Positions 23,393-36,008 of a stretch of DNA of 64,000 nt are shown in pieces. Below the pieces are notes generated by a model. It was not told the origin of the DNA and ran no database searches. It saw only the letters and a program-made list of their open reading frames with translations. Where the stretch lies: positions 71,551,091 to 71,615,090 of the forward strand of contig OX457026.1 of NCBI GenBank assembly GCA_949752745.1, given 5' to 3'. The number at the start of each line of letters is the position of its first letter. Within the stretch, counting starts at the first letter, position 1. The DNA is from Protula sp. h YS-2021 (taxonomy: Eukaryota > Annelida > Polychaeta > Sabellida > Serpulidae). The position numbers and the translations under genes were made by a program.

Positions 23393-26300
23393 CGGAAATC
23401 GAGGATAATAGACTGCTTACAGATTCAAAAGAAATCTTTTTTTTTTCTTTTCAGAATAGTTTAATCTGAACGAACATTCAGCCAAGAGATAGGATGACTG
23501 AAGCACAGGATGGAGCCTGTCGTATTGCAGGCGGGACGAACCGGGGTTAGCCTATCCGCCAGTCTTACAGAAGGGATTTCTCACAAACCCCAGCCGGCAG
23601 GTAAGGGTTTTGCTTCGCAAAGATCAAGTTGAACTCAAGTTTGAGGAAACAAAATTCAAAGCGTTTAAAACTAGGCGTCATGTGGTTTCAGACACTAGTT
23701 ATACTTGTAAACTTAAAACGAATAAATTAAGCAAAATAAATTTCTTTGTTTAATGTTTGCACGGGGGTGCAGCAAAAATCCAAATCGAAACAGTTGGTTA
23801 TTATTTGAAACCATTCAGTTGAGTTGTGTTGTTGCTACATTTAAAGCACTGAAATATTTCTTTGTAATGGCATTCCTCGACATGATTACATTATGCAGAA
23901 GCAGTTCATTTACATTATTGTTGTTCATTGTTCTAATGAATAATACATACAGATATATGCCACAACATTTATGAACATGTTTTCAACCGTTGTTTATGCC
24001 CCGAACTTTGTGGTGCGAGTAGTGCCAGAATGTTACCATTGCCACAGGGGCTCCAACGACCAGAGAACACCGTATAAAAAAAGAAGAAAAGGTTTACCAC
24101 AGTGTCGGCGCCAAATCCCTCTTCGCACGGCAGACAGCCCCTGTTTGAACCCTATTACAGTTGATTTGCTTGACACTTTCTATTACTACAAGAGAACATG
24201 AGGTTTAAATCGCCTTAAATATAAAACGCCTGGTGGCTGCAGTTGAGGGCAGGTTTTGACCGGTTCCATTTATAGGCTTCAGTCAGACGTTATTTTTGTT
24301 CTGTCGCTGCAATACAGGAAGGGATTTTTTAATTGGGAAGGTTTTGTTTTGTTGCCGTTTTTTTAATGCTGAATTGAATTATTCGAAAAGGAAAACTAGA
24401 CGCGCACTATAAAAGGAAATTGCGTAAAATTGACTTCATTTGTATGTAAAAACTAAGGTATTAACGTAACACGTTTCAAATTTGCAAAGACATTTGAAAC
24501 TGACCTTTTTTAGCAGTTCAGATTTCAGTGTTATAAATATCATTTGATTTTATACCGACATCTAAATAGAAGTGGATTATTGGTGTTTAGAAAAACTGAA
24601 GTTATTTGAGGAGAGATATCCATTTTATAAGTAAGTACAGTCTAACCTGCCCATAAGCAACTTGGCTGAGCCCTGGCGCAGATTACAGACAGAAGAAAAT
24701 ATTCTTTTCAGAAGGATTTGAAAAGGCGTTTTTATGCTGAAGCACAATATTTCAAGTAAGGAGGTATCCTTCACTACGAAGCTGTTACTCGTTGGGCTAT
24801 ATATGATTTTATGTGTGTGTATAATTGCATATGAATATAATCAAGCCGTTTAACTGTTTTTTTTAAACTTATATTGAAATAACTGGAGTGGAATAAGAAT
24901 ATGAAGGATCTATCTAAATGAAAATATGTAATGTTTTACGAGGAGCTCTTAAGAAACAGGCGAGAGCGAAGACGATTCAGCTGAAGGAAAATACAGTTTG
25001 GAATGTTTATTTCACTGTGTTAAAAACCCAAGATCGTTCGATTTAATGGTTAATGAAGGATAGTGCTGTTCTTCTCACAAATCCAGTTCACATCTTCAAA
25101 TATTCGTTTTCAAAATAATTTGGAAAAAATTGCAATCCCAAAGCAAGTTAACGGCAAATTGTGACGGCAGTTTCAGTTCGGTAAGGCCACTCTTGTATAT
25201 CAAACCTCGTGTCAACCGAAACGTGGACTTCAGCAAAGACCATCCAAAACGACATGATCGGAACTAGGACGGTCAGGTAGAGGGCGATGTATGGATAAAT
25301 CTAGTCTGGTCCGTTTAAGTTATTCAGGTAAAAAACAAATTTTGCTTTAATGAACAAAAAAAAAGCTTTGTTTTTGTGGAGTGCTTACTGGCCAGTAGTG
25401 GAGTAGTGGTTGCAGTAACCTTGTGGCAGACCTGATAATAGTGGAGATTTCTTTCATCAACAAACACATTTCACTGCTGGTTTGATCGGTTCACATGCCA
25501 GAGATATAGATTTGATAGCCCTGATTTCGCTATCACTGTACGGAACCGACTCTTGTGTTTAACCTTAATGTTGCGTGATTCAATTGCAGGCTATTTTTGT
25601 GCCCCAAATCTCATCAAAGAAGTGGCAGGTCTTGAAAAGAAAGTCAACTTATACAGCTAATCTCCCTCTTCTTGTCGTTTCTTTGGTTACACAATTGAAG
25701 AGACACCCCAGTATTACTTCTGGGTAGAAATAAACCGCTTGCATAGTGCAGAAGCTGGGCATTGTTATTGCTCTGTGTCGTTCTGCAGAAATGCGAAGCC
25801 ACGCGGGCTGGTACAAATTTACACTACACTCATACAATGGCAGTTTTTTTCCCTCAAATCTCGTGAATTTTATTGAGAACCAGTGCGTATTTACCCACTT
25901 AATGCTAGAGCCAGATGGGCAGTCAGTTGTTTTCTTTTTTTTTCAGGCAATGAAACATTGGCAGACATGCAAGCCCTACCGCTCTGGTATTACCCTTGTA
26001 TCGATTCTCAACAATGCTCGGTGGCTTTGCTCAAATTTGGTAACACCCCATAACCAGATTTAGGATAAGATTCTAGAATTGCCCTTTCAAAGACTGGATG
26101 ACCTTTTGCACTGATTTACCCAGTAGTGTTCGATTGGTTCTGTGACTGGTAAAGATGGATTTATACAAACTTGGAAGTGTAATGAGAATACAGACTTCTT
26201 GTATTTGAGCCTCAGGACAGCGTCTTTTCCAGGCTATCTGTCTGCTTGCCTTTCTTATTTCACCAACCAGTCTATGGTTGAAATAATGTAGGCTGAATGC

Positions 26301-27314
26301 TTGTAATCAGTCATCTCACTTTGAATTCATTAAAAATTGGTTTAAAATTAGGCGACCCAAAGTGCATGTTGCGGTCACATGGTGGCCAAATTATATTAGT
26401 TTTAAGACACATGTAACCGATATTATTTAAAATCACGAAACTAATTTTTACCACATATAACACGTGACCAGGGCTTAAAAGAAACATCAACTTGGGAGCA
26501 GTATAATAAGTACAGCTTGTTGGAAAGCTTTCACATTCTGCTTGTTTTGGGTTTTTTTTTAATTTGCGAAATTTTTTCTGGTCTCTTAATTTGCTCATCA
26601 GCCACCCCCCCCCCCCCCCAAATTTTATTATTTAGGGGATCGGGTGTCAACTGATCACATATAAATTGAACTCTTGATGCGTATTGAAAAATATTGCTTT
26701 CCTCCTATTCACTGGGTCCGTAAATTTTGTTGAACTAGCGAGTGTTAGCATTTAAGAATTTTTCTGATCGGAAAACTGGAAAGAAAAGCTAACGTTTGGT
26801 TGGACAATCGGAGTCGTGAAATTTTTGGCTTGATTCGCCCCGCGGTGTTCATAAACTACAATGTACAGGAGAAGCAGTAAATCGGTGCCGTGCCTGGAAG
26901 AGATGCGTGTACTCAAACATATTTTCAATCGAAAGCCGTCTATATAAGGAAAGCTCAGATAAGTAAAAAGAACATAGGATATGCGGAATGTAAAACCCGT
27001 TTTCACATCAGTATTGATGTCTTGGGGAGGAACTGCAGCACATTGCTCTGCTTCCGGTTACATAGGTAACTTGCCTTGTAACGCCGTGCCATCGTGTTTT
27101 GTGCCATCAATTTCAATGTGAACATAGAAGACTTTTCTTGATCAGGTGTGATCAATGATGACACATTGCGAGATTTCAACCCTAGTTGTTGTCTTTTTTT
27201 TCAATCAGCCGACTTCATTGGACTAACCTAGTCCCGCCAGAGTTTCTGTATGTGCGTATATTTATTTTTTTTTGCGGGAGTACATTCGTTTTATTTTTCT
27301 GTAAATGAATTTTG
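23393..27314. other. Non-coding stretch, no gene recognised
   Basis: AT-rich, no splice-supported frames. C run at 26605-26619. Open frames of 73-105 codons (for example 25746-26063 and 26311-26598) resemble nothing I know. Confidence 0.55.
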
Positions 27315-27560
27315 TTATTTCTGTTGTCGGATAGATTTCCGGCACACTCCTCCGGCAGGTTTAAATCAGCTTGGCTGTTGCTACTGTTGTCGGATAGATT
27401 TCCGGCACACTCCTCCGGCAGGTTTAAATCAGCTTGGCTGTTGCTACTGTTGTCGGATAGATTTCCGGCACACTCCTCCGGCAGGTTTGAATGAGCTTGG
27501 ATGTTGCTATGCTGTCGATTAGATTTCCGACACACTCCTCTGGCAAGCTTGATCCAGTGA
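27315..27560. repeat. 63-bp minisatellite, ~3.8 copies
   Basis: CTGTTGTCGGATAGATTTCC starts copies at 27321, 27384 and 27447, with a diverged fourth at about 27510. The unit is a multiple of three, so frames remain open on both strands, giving 21-residue repeats. Composition and two-strand openness argue against a gene. Confidence 0.93.
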
Positions 27561-29494
27561 TTTTAGTCCCGTATCTTCTGGTTTCCTGAATGATCCCTTA
27601 TTAGCATGTTGCTTCTCATGCGATTTTCCAAAAATTTCTAAAATGAGGGCCTTAATTTGGAGGAAATAAAGTGGTGGCGTAATAAAGCGCAGCTCTCCAA
27701 TTCGATACCGCTCCAGTGTCTCTGGCAATGCGCCAAAGGTTTGGTTTTGGTTTAACTTCGCATTTGGCGAAACAGGTAATGAAGGCTGGCATTCTCTACG
27801 TGTTCCTTACCGGGATTCTGTTTTGTGTAGGGATCGTTAAAGTTCGATCTGAAATAACTAAAAGAGCTTTTTTTTACTAGATATGTCTTGCGTGTCAGAG
27901 CAAACAGGCCTGTATTTAACTACCCTTTGGCCTAATGTTTCAGATCTACATTTGTACAAAAATATTTTGAATATAAATATTATTGTGTCAGGACAGAGTT
28001 CCGTCCATGTATTCAAGAGTTGGTGCTTGGAGGCTCTTTATCCACTCGCCTATCCCAAATGTGCTTCGAAACAGTTCTTGTTTGTCAAAGATCAGTTGTC
28101 GTTTGGAACAACTTGACACCTTTTCCGATTCGTTATATCGTGATGTTATTTTAAACAGACACTTATATTCCACCTCAAACAATTACAAAAAAAAGACAGA
28201 AAAACACCTCAGTTCTAAATGTAGCTAACAAAATATTCCTTCACTGGGTTGAAATGTGTAATTCGTAAAAGAAAATGATTTATTTATTCTTAAAGCTTGA
28301 AGTGGTTTACATGCAAATTTTCTTGTGTAATTGAAGTTTTGACGTGGTGTCTGTGACTGAAGTTTCCTTGTTTGTGTGGAAGGTGGAACAAACTTTTGCC
28401 CCTAAAACAAATTCTTCCGTTTGTGCCAAATTTAATTCTGCGATTCTTTAAAGTTTCATTAATACATTGCTTGTGCATTGTACTGGTTCAAATTGACTTG
28501 CTCTGAAGACTCACCGTTGTATTATTATGCATAAGCGGATCAAGGATTTCACAAAGAGAAGGGTCGAAGACAAGGGTCAGATTTGATTATAAAAAATGAG
28601 CAAAAACACACCACTCTAAAGAAAAGTTCGGCGACGCCCGGACTATATCCACAGCTGATTGATGTATTGATTCGAACTGATTCACCATTTTATGTCACTG
28701 TGAAAAAAATAATTCAAGGCGATGATAATTCGTGCGATTTTAGGAGGAAATTGTTTTCAGAGTTACGTATTATTTTCGTTCTGGAGCGTACGGAGACAGT
28801 TGGCCACAGGTCTTACCCTATTTCAAATGCTATTTGTCCGTATCATGTGGTAAAAAGAACAGCCGACTGATCGAAGATTGTCACACCTGGGATCTATCCT
28901 AAATATTGTCTGTCCAAGAAAATGTTATACCCGGGCGCTGTAAAAGAGAGGCATATGGATAAAGATCTCTGCTGAATTATTGCCCGCAACGTGACCTATT
29001 TGATTGTTTGTGGACAACGAGTGGGTATATCACAAGAAATGTCGTAACCTTCTTCTCAGTATGAATATGTATGCGCTATGCATGGAAACATTTCAGTGCC
29101 GCCTCCATCGACTTGTACTTCCTTCTATGGTGCTGTTTATTTTACCTTTTCAGTTTTCCAGTTCGTCAGTTTTATGTTCAGTTGTAGTTGTTTTTCCTTG
29201 CAGCGCGTTGGACTTCTCTATATATGTAGAAAATCCTGTCAGAATCACATGCTGCCAATGATAATTATGAAGTAACAGGGGCCAGCCAGTCGTCTGTGGT
29301 CTGATACGGTGGCCCTGGCAGAGGTTATCCGCATCTCTCCGAGGCCGACGCAATATGGTTTTCACCTCGAAGCTGAAAGCAAATTAATACCTTTGACCGT
29401 TTTACTGGACAGTTTAAAAGATAGAAATTTGTGGGGCTTTCTTTGTATAAAAAGTGGTGGGATGTTGCACATAAGGATGCCTCACTTTCTCTCT

Positions 29495-29528
<34 letters not shown>

Positions 29529-32500
29529 ACTGGTGCAGTTTGAGCGGATGTCAGTCGCGTGATGAGTGACCGAGTAATTTTAAAGTTTCTTGACTTGCGC
29601 ATGAAAACAGAATTTGGCTTTGCAGGTCATTCAATTCGTAAAAAGTCAGACAGTTCAAACATTTCACTAATGCACTTAGAGACATGTAGCGGAGATTTAC
29701 TGAAGACCATGGGTGTGCCGTATATGAATAGGTAACAAGGTCCAATGAATTTGTCAGCGTTACAAGCAGGCGTCGCATTCGTTTTGTTGCAAGGGAAACG
29801 GCTTTGTGAATGCCGGATGTAGAGTTTATAATATACATGTACATTATAAAAAAAAGCCCAAAAGAAGAAGATCCTGTAATCTAATGACTTTTTATCACAT
29901 TCATAATGTTCTCTATGAGCGCATTAAGCGAGTGCGTTATGTGACTCTTCTGCATGCGAGGAATATACTTCGTTACCTTGCAGTTCGGGCAAAGACCACG
30001 GATACTTTCAACATGGGTGTTCACGGTTTTTTGTATGGTCTTTATGGTTTATGCTTAGGTGTTGTCTGTTCTTAGTAAAAGGGAAACTTCAACTGACATT
30101 GAAATCTTGGGCACTATCGTTGCACTGACATGTACAAAATTGCCTATTCGAATGAAAATCTGTTTGGTCTTTCACTTTTGCGACCATTGCCTTCAGGTGC
30201 CTGGAGAATTCGAGTTTAACAATAGCCTGTAACCATAGATTGTTTCTGGATTGATATGTACCTACTGCCTGACCGGAATCCAGGAACGTTCAGTCCCCAC
30301 AATGTAGGGAACGGCTATAAACGAGCAAAGCGAGTCCCTTGCTGTTTATAGCCAGGAAATCCCGCCTCTGCATGCAGGCCTGCCTTGATATTGTTAAGAA
30401 TTAAAGGCCATTCCTTCTTCCACGGAAGTGATTTAAGGAATGGAACACACGACGTATTCCGGGGATTAATCTGCCACGATTATTCTGACACGATTATTCT
30501 GGCGCATTCCGCGTTGCGCGGTAAAGGTCCAAACTGTAATTCCGTCGCTGGTAGTGGTGACGTTCAAATTCAGGTCGACTGAAGTCACGTTCCTGTATTT
30601 CGGCGATGACGTCTTATTCTGTTCCCTCCCTACTTTGGCCTGTGTGCAAAATTTGTTTCGCTTTCAGTTCCTATTAGTTCCTTTCACCGTGAAATGACCT
30701 TAGCTATTGCGAAAAATTCTGTTTTCCCAGTCGCACCGTATCTCTGTTCTTTGTTTGAAGGAGGTTATCCTTGCCACAACAATGCCTGGCCCGTTGCTTG
30801 ATTGCTCGTGCTCGGGTGGATAACAGGGGTGTACTAGCTCCCGCATGTGTGGCTTTGGGTTGTGCACTGGTTTCCACACTCATCAAAGACGATAATAAAA
30901 AAAATATATCTCGTGTAACGGTTGTAACGATTAAGGATGAGCCGTTGAAAAGTGGTTTCACAGGCAAGGGGGCTAATTCCAAGCCAGCAGCTTATATGTT
31001 ATTCTAAGCTCCTTGGCCCAAGTAAGTTCTGAGCAGCCAATACGAACATATTGAGTGGGTTCTGAAATCCTATGAAGTAGACTGTTTCTCAGACGCATCG
31101 CCAAGATAATAGTGTTACGGCTCTCCGTGCATTTTGATTGTTTTGTTTCTTTCTTTTGAGAATGGTTCTCTTGTCTTTTACTTTTTTGAATTTATTTCCC
31201 GCGCAGAGCAACAAGATGAGATCTTTTCTACTGAAATATTTACATTCAGAGTCATCTGAAAATTGAATATTTTAAAACGTCTGCGTCCAGTTCAACACAG
31301 GTTTTTAAATTCTACTGTGAACGGCGATAGCGTATTGTCATATTCAGTACGTAATAGTTAACCGGAAGTCAGACAAAGCCGGACAGCTGAGAGACTCGTA
31401 TTCACTTGCGCTTTACCAAGTGGCACGCTCTTGTTGAGTTCTATCGCGCGGAAATGTTTGTGAAAGACGAGTAAACAGCTCCAGGAGTTACCCAAACAGG
31501 AAAAGCCGTAAAGAGAAACATCTGTACACTTGAGAAATTCGGTCAGATATTTTAACCTCATGGACTTGGAAAGTTATTTAAATAGAGGTGTATCCATATA
31601 ATATTCTGGCGAATGGGACGTGATGATGGAGAAAAGTTGTACTCTTTCAAGTAAACACAACGGAATTAACTCGTCATATTTCTTTGTAAGTGAAGAATTG
31701 CAATGTGAACAGATTTTAAAACGGATTTCAGAATCCCTTGCAGTTTTGAAACAATGGGTGTCGTTTCTTACTCACCATGGCCCTTCCGGGTCATGAACAT
31801 AAATATTATGTTAGATCCGCCCCGACTGGCCGCGATGTTTCTATTACCAGTCACATGATTCTTCAAATAGGATGTGGATGTTTCCTGTCCGAAAACGGGA
31901 TTATAATCAAATTCTGTGACAGTTTTGTTGCTGTTGGTATTACTGAGCCTGCAATTCAAAGAATTCTACTTCCGTGCCTGCGGCGCTAGAGATAATCGGT
32001 GAAAACCAATGACGTGCTGAACGTATCACAGCTCAAGTCCAATTTTGCACCAAAAAAGTGCAAATTTAAAAAAAGCTTTATATATCGCCCATTGTTTTAG
32101 AAAAAAAGAGAGAAAACGAAACAAACAAGTACAATGGCACCTCTGTTTTATGTAAACATTCCCAATTCAGAACAATTTAATTTTAAAAATGGACAGATGT
32201 CCATAATGTTGCGCATAATACTTCATTATACACAGGAGGGATATACCAAGGAAGTTAAAATATTGTTTATTTGCAAATTGAGGCACTGTATTCAGGTTTT
32301 GCCTCTCCCGGAATAGTTTAACGTTGAGTATTTAGGATAGTTCCACTTTAACTCCATATATCTCATTGATGCTGAGCATCATGAGACTGATCTGGACTGG
32401 ACTGTCTACCTTTCGCACATGTCAAAAATATCCCAATTCTTTTTTTGCTTATTTTGAATTCATCTCCCAAACGAAACTTACTAAAAAATAGCTGTTTTTT

Positions 32501-35052
32501 GGTTCCCCGGATATTCCTTGGACATTTTTGTCCGCCAGAATGGCGTGTTTGCTTATCGATTCTCTGGTTTCTAGTCCTAGATGACTCTTGCGGTCTTCTT
32601 TTCTGTTTTAAGAAGATGGAAGGGGTCTGCTGGGACTAGCTGGTTTTAGCCTTTACGTGTCTATGACATGTTCACTGAATGAGGCTTAGTAGTGGATTAG
32701 ATAAAACATAATGTAGTGGTCGATCTGAGTGGAAAAAAGTTTGTCAAATGAAAAGGCTTGAGTGGAAGTAGTAGTCTTCTTGTCTGCCGTATTAACTTTC
32801 AATGAATGCGACGAAACCTTTTTAAATGCGAAACGCCTTTTGGGAATCGAAGTTGAATAATTTAAATATTCTGAAAAAAGTCATTGTATCTCGATGCCGT
32901 CCGTGACTTCCGACGGCAAACACTGAAAGCCCCATCTTTCTAAGAGCTGAAAAAAACTACGAACGATGCGAAGATTTTAACAAGTTTGAAAAAGAAATGC
33001 ATGTTAAGACACTGAGACAGTTCTTTTCACACAAATATATTGCCCATCAGCTGATGTTTCTCTCTGGTTTGAGGCGTCTGAAAATAATTGTTTGAAAGAT
33101 ATAATTGCTCGAAAGTTCGTGCCCTGGTTTGTTTATTGATGGACGCGTAGTGGCATGATATATAGTCCTATACTTAAAATCCCATTGGCTACAAGAAAGA
33201 TAACAATGCATGAGGCATTAGAGCTTCTATTTGTCTGACAGGCCCATTCACATTTGCCTTTCTGCGACACATGCCCGTTTTCATTTAATTGAAATAAAGG
33301 TCCAAGCCGGGCCTGGACACTGGCAAGCTTCAGCGAGGCATTCAACTTTAAAACCAAGCCACCATTATCTTGCAATGTTATTTATTCGTTTATCTAGCTC
33401 CTTCTCATGAGGAAAACATACAGCGAAATGGCAAAAAAAAAAAAAGTCTGTTTTTAAGGGCAGTGCATGCGAGTAAATTTAAACCTGATTGTTGAGCAAT
33501 GTGAGCTTGAGGTATTCTCTTTCACCGCTCTCTAATCGGATCAAATGCAGGGAGTTAGCACAACTATATCTACATCATTTGCAGTGAAAAGCTTCGGGCA
33601 AGAGCCTAGCTTGGAAGTCTGGATACGTAATGGCAAGGTATGCACCACAAAGAGAACGTGAGAACTGCTAAGACTGAAGTGCAGTGCAAAATAGCCTACG
33701 AAAAAAAAAAAAAAAAAAAAACGGGGATAGTTTCAATCCAAGCGATGCTTATTTTCAACCACATGTATGTCATATGTATTTTTAAAATAACTGCGTGCGC
33801 GTGATTCAAACATAATTTGAGTGCTATTGCGAAACCCGGCTTTACCTCACTTGGGTGACAAGTAATGAAGTTCCGCTTCTGGCCTTGAAATTCGAAGGGC
33901 TGATTCAGTGGCAGCATCCTGAACAATGCCGTGGTGATCGCTCTGATTATAACTTTGCGCATTGTTGAACCAGAATTCCCAATAATTTGACAGTACATTC
34001 AATAAAAATTCACCACGTTCAATAAAAATTTTGGATAACGTAAGGAATAATAAGTTTTTTTTTTCAAAGACGCTTTGATGGATGGAGATACATTCGGCAA
34101 ATGTTGGCTATATCTCTGAGCTGATTTTGGATAATTGTTTTGATTAAAAAACAGTAACCTAAACGTTTAACTAACATCAGATGAGTGGTTATAGAAAAGG
34201 AACAATAAAAAAATTGTATGACGAAAACTGTTTGATTTGAAATCGGCGGACATATTTTCCCAATCAAACAGAAGTTGTGTGTAGCAAAAACGTAGATAGC
34301 TTTCATGTGAGTATATTTAAAATACTCGTCTGGATTATAGACAAACTTGAACTTGCTTGAAACCAAACAGCCATAGACAATGAAGCAACTGGAAGAAAAG
34401 GATATCCCCGATATCAGGTAAATATCTATGAATGATGCTTTCACATACTACAAAGAGAAATGGGTGAATGCTTGGATCGAGTGAAGGTGGTCGTGGAAAG
34501 CTGTTGACTTACATCTCTGGTACATACCGTAAATTGCGGCCCATCAACCGCTTCGCAGATTAAAAGCATTGTGTTTTTTTATACTTTTCCTCAGTCGAAC
34601 AGGTCAGTTGCAAAGGCCATTTTCCTAAGAAAGTTTTGTATGTACAGGGCTTGAAATTAACGGTTTGCCTAGGCTCCCTTGATTTCGGCTCGGATCCGTG
34701 CGTCTGCGGCTCTGAGAGTCCTGATGGCGCCCGGAAATTTTCCTTTCACTTTTCGCTGTTGGCCTGAAGGGCCCCCGACAAAAAATCTAGGCCTGCGTTA
34801 AACCAATTCATGCAGTTATTTACAATGCACCTGAATAGTAAGGGATTTTCCAACATTATACAGTTAACCGCTTGATGTGAGTAACCGCTCTGCGATTCAT
34901 CGATTTCATCTGCAATAATTATTGAAAACACTATCGTATTTATTTTCAGTTTATTGCAGATATTATCGTACATGATGATATTAAGTGAAATCGAGTGGTT
35001 ACCTGAATTTCTCTCAGTTTTTTTTTTTTTTTTTTTCAAGAGCTTCGCATTA
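27561..35052. other. Long non-coding stretch, no gene recognised
   Basis: Contains a T-tract (29491-29527), an A-tract (33701-33720), a strong hairpin (30313-30353), a second copy of a dispersed 21-mer (32572-32592) and a T-tract (35017-35036). Open frames up to 126 codons (34064-34444, - strand) show no recognisable family or splice structure. Confidence 0.55.
30313..30353. other. Strong hairpin
   Basis: GGCTATAAAC (30313-30322) pairs perfectly with GTTTATAGCC (30344-30353), and AGCAA (30324-30328) with TTGCT (30339-30343), leaving a one-base bulge and a 10-base loop. Function unknown; could be a small transposon remnant. Confidence 0.75.
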
Positions 35053-36008
35053 CCGGTGTGAGATCGTATTTTCACCCCCATAGTATTTTCACCGGGGGGT
35101 GGAAATACTATGATAGTATTTTCACCCCCTTAAAGAATTTTCACCCCTCTATATGTACTTCAGTTGCATGATGTTTTTATTGGCTGTACATGGTTTCCAA
35201 CTTGTTCTTGAATATTTTGACTCCGAGCTTGCGATAACACAGAGAGGACCGTGCGTTTGTGGCTGTAGTGCAAGGTTCCAGTCACCAAAATGAATTTTGA
35301 ACACCTCCCCCTGAAATTTCTTTTAGCTGTTTTAACATTCTTATGTCCTAAAACCTCCTCTGGCCAGATCTTTTTATTCTCAGATGACGAAATAAATAGT
35401 TATTTCTTGTATCCCTTTCGCATCCACGGGAGAATCTGATATCAAAACCATAAGATTGAATGAATTTATATTCAACAAATTAAATACATTTTGATAAGAT
35501 GACCGACTCCGGACATTTTGTGCAATCGAACGCGGTAAAATATAATTGCAATTTTACATAACGAAATGTTTTCAACCAATTATGTAGCTCGGATTATATA
35601 TACATGTACTCCGGACGTGTCCTCCGGTTATAAATTGTAATTTGTAACCTCAGGAGTAGATATTCAATCCACACCGGAGACCAAAGGAGTCTTTGGTGTA
35701 AAGACCTAAAGGTCTATTATAAACTGATAGTCTTGACTGCAGACCAAAGATAACTTTGGTTCAAATATTGTTATTGTAATTTTAAAAAAATGTACAAATA
35801 ACATTAGAGAGAAATCTCGTATCTAACGATCAATACAAGAAATTTAAATCCTTCAGTTGTTTTTTTTTTGGCTGGTGAAAATTCGATAAGGGGGGTTAAC
35901 ATTCGATAACCAAATTTCTATCGAATTTTCACCGGGGGTGAAAATACAATATCGAATTTTCACCGGGGGTGAGAAATCCATAGGGGTGAAAATACGATGC
36001 CACACCGG
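35053..36008. mobile_element. Inverted-repeat element with tandem GTATTTTCACCCC words
   Basis: Left end CCGGTGTGAGATCGTATTTT and right end AAAATACGATGCCACACCGG are inverted repeats. Inward, TATTTTCACCCCC / AATTTTCACCGGGGG words repeat three to four times on each side. Interior is AT-rich with short palindromes near 35600-35760. No transposase, and no clear target duplication could be read, so boundaries are less certain than for the two 9-bp-TSD elements. Confidence 0.75.

Noticed and set aside
27215..27535. 106-codon - strand frame with 21-residue repeats
   Set aside because: Result of a 63-bp minisatellite whose length is a multiple of three; open on both strands.
34064..34444. 126-codon - strand open frame
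   Set aside because: AT-rich, no recognised motif, no supporting exon structure.
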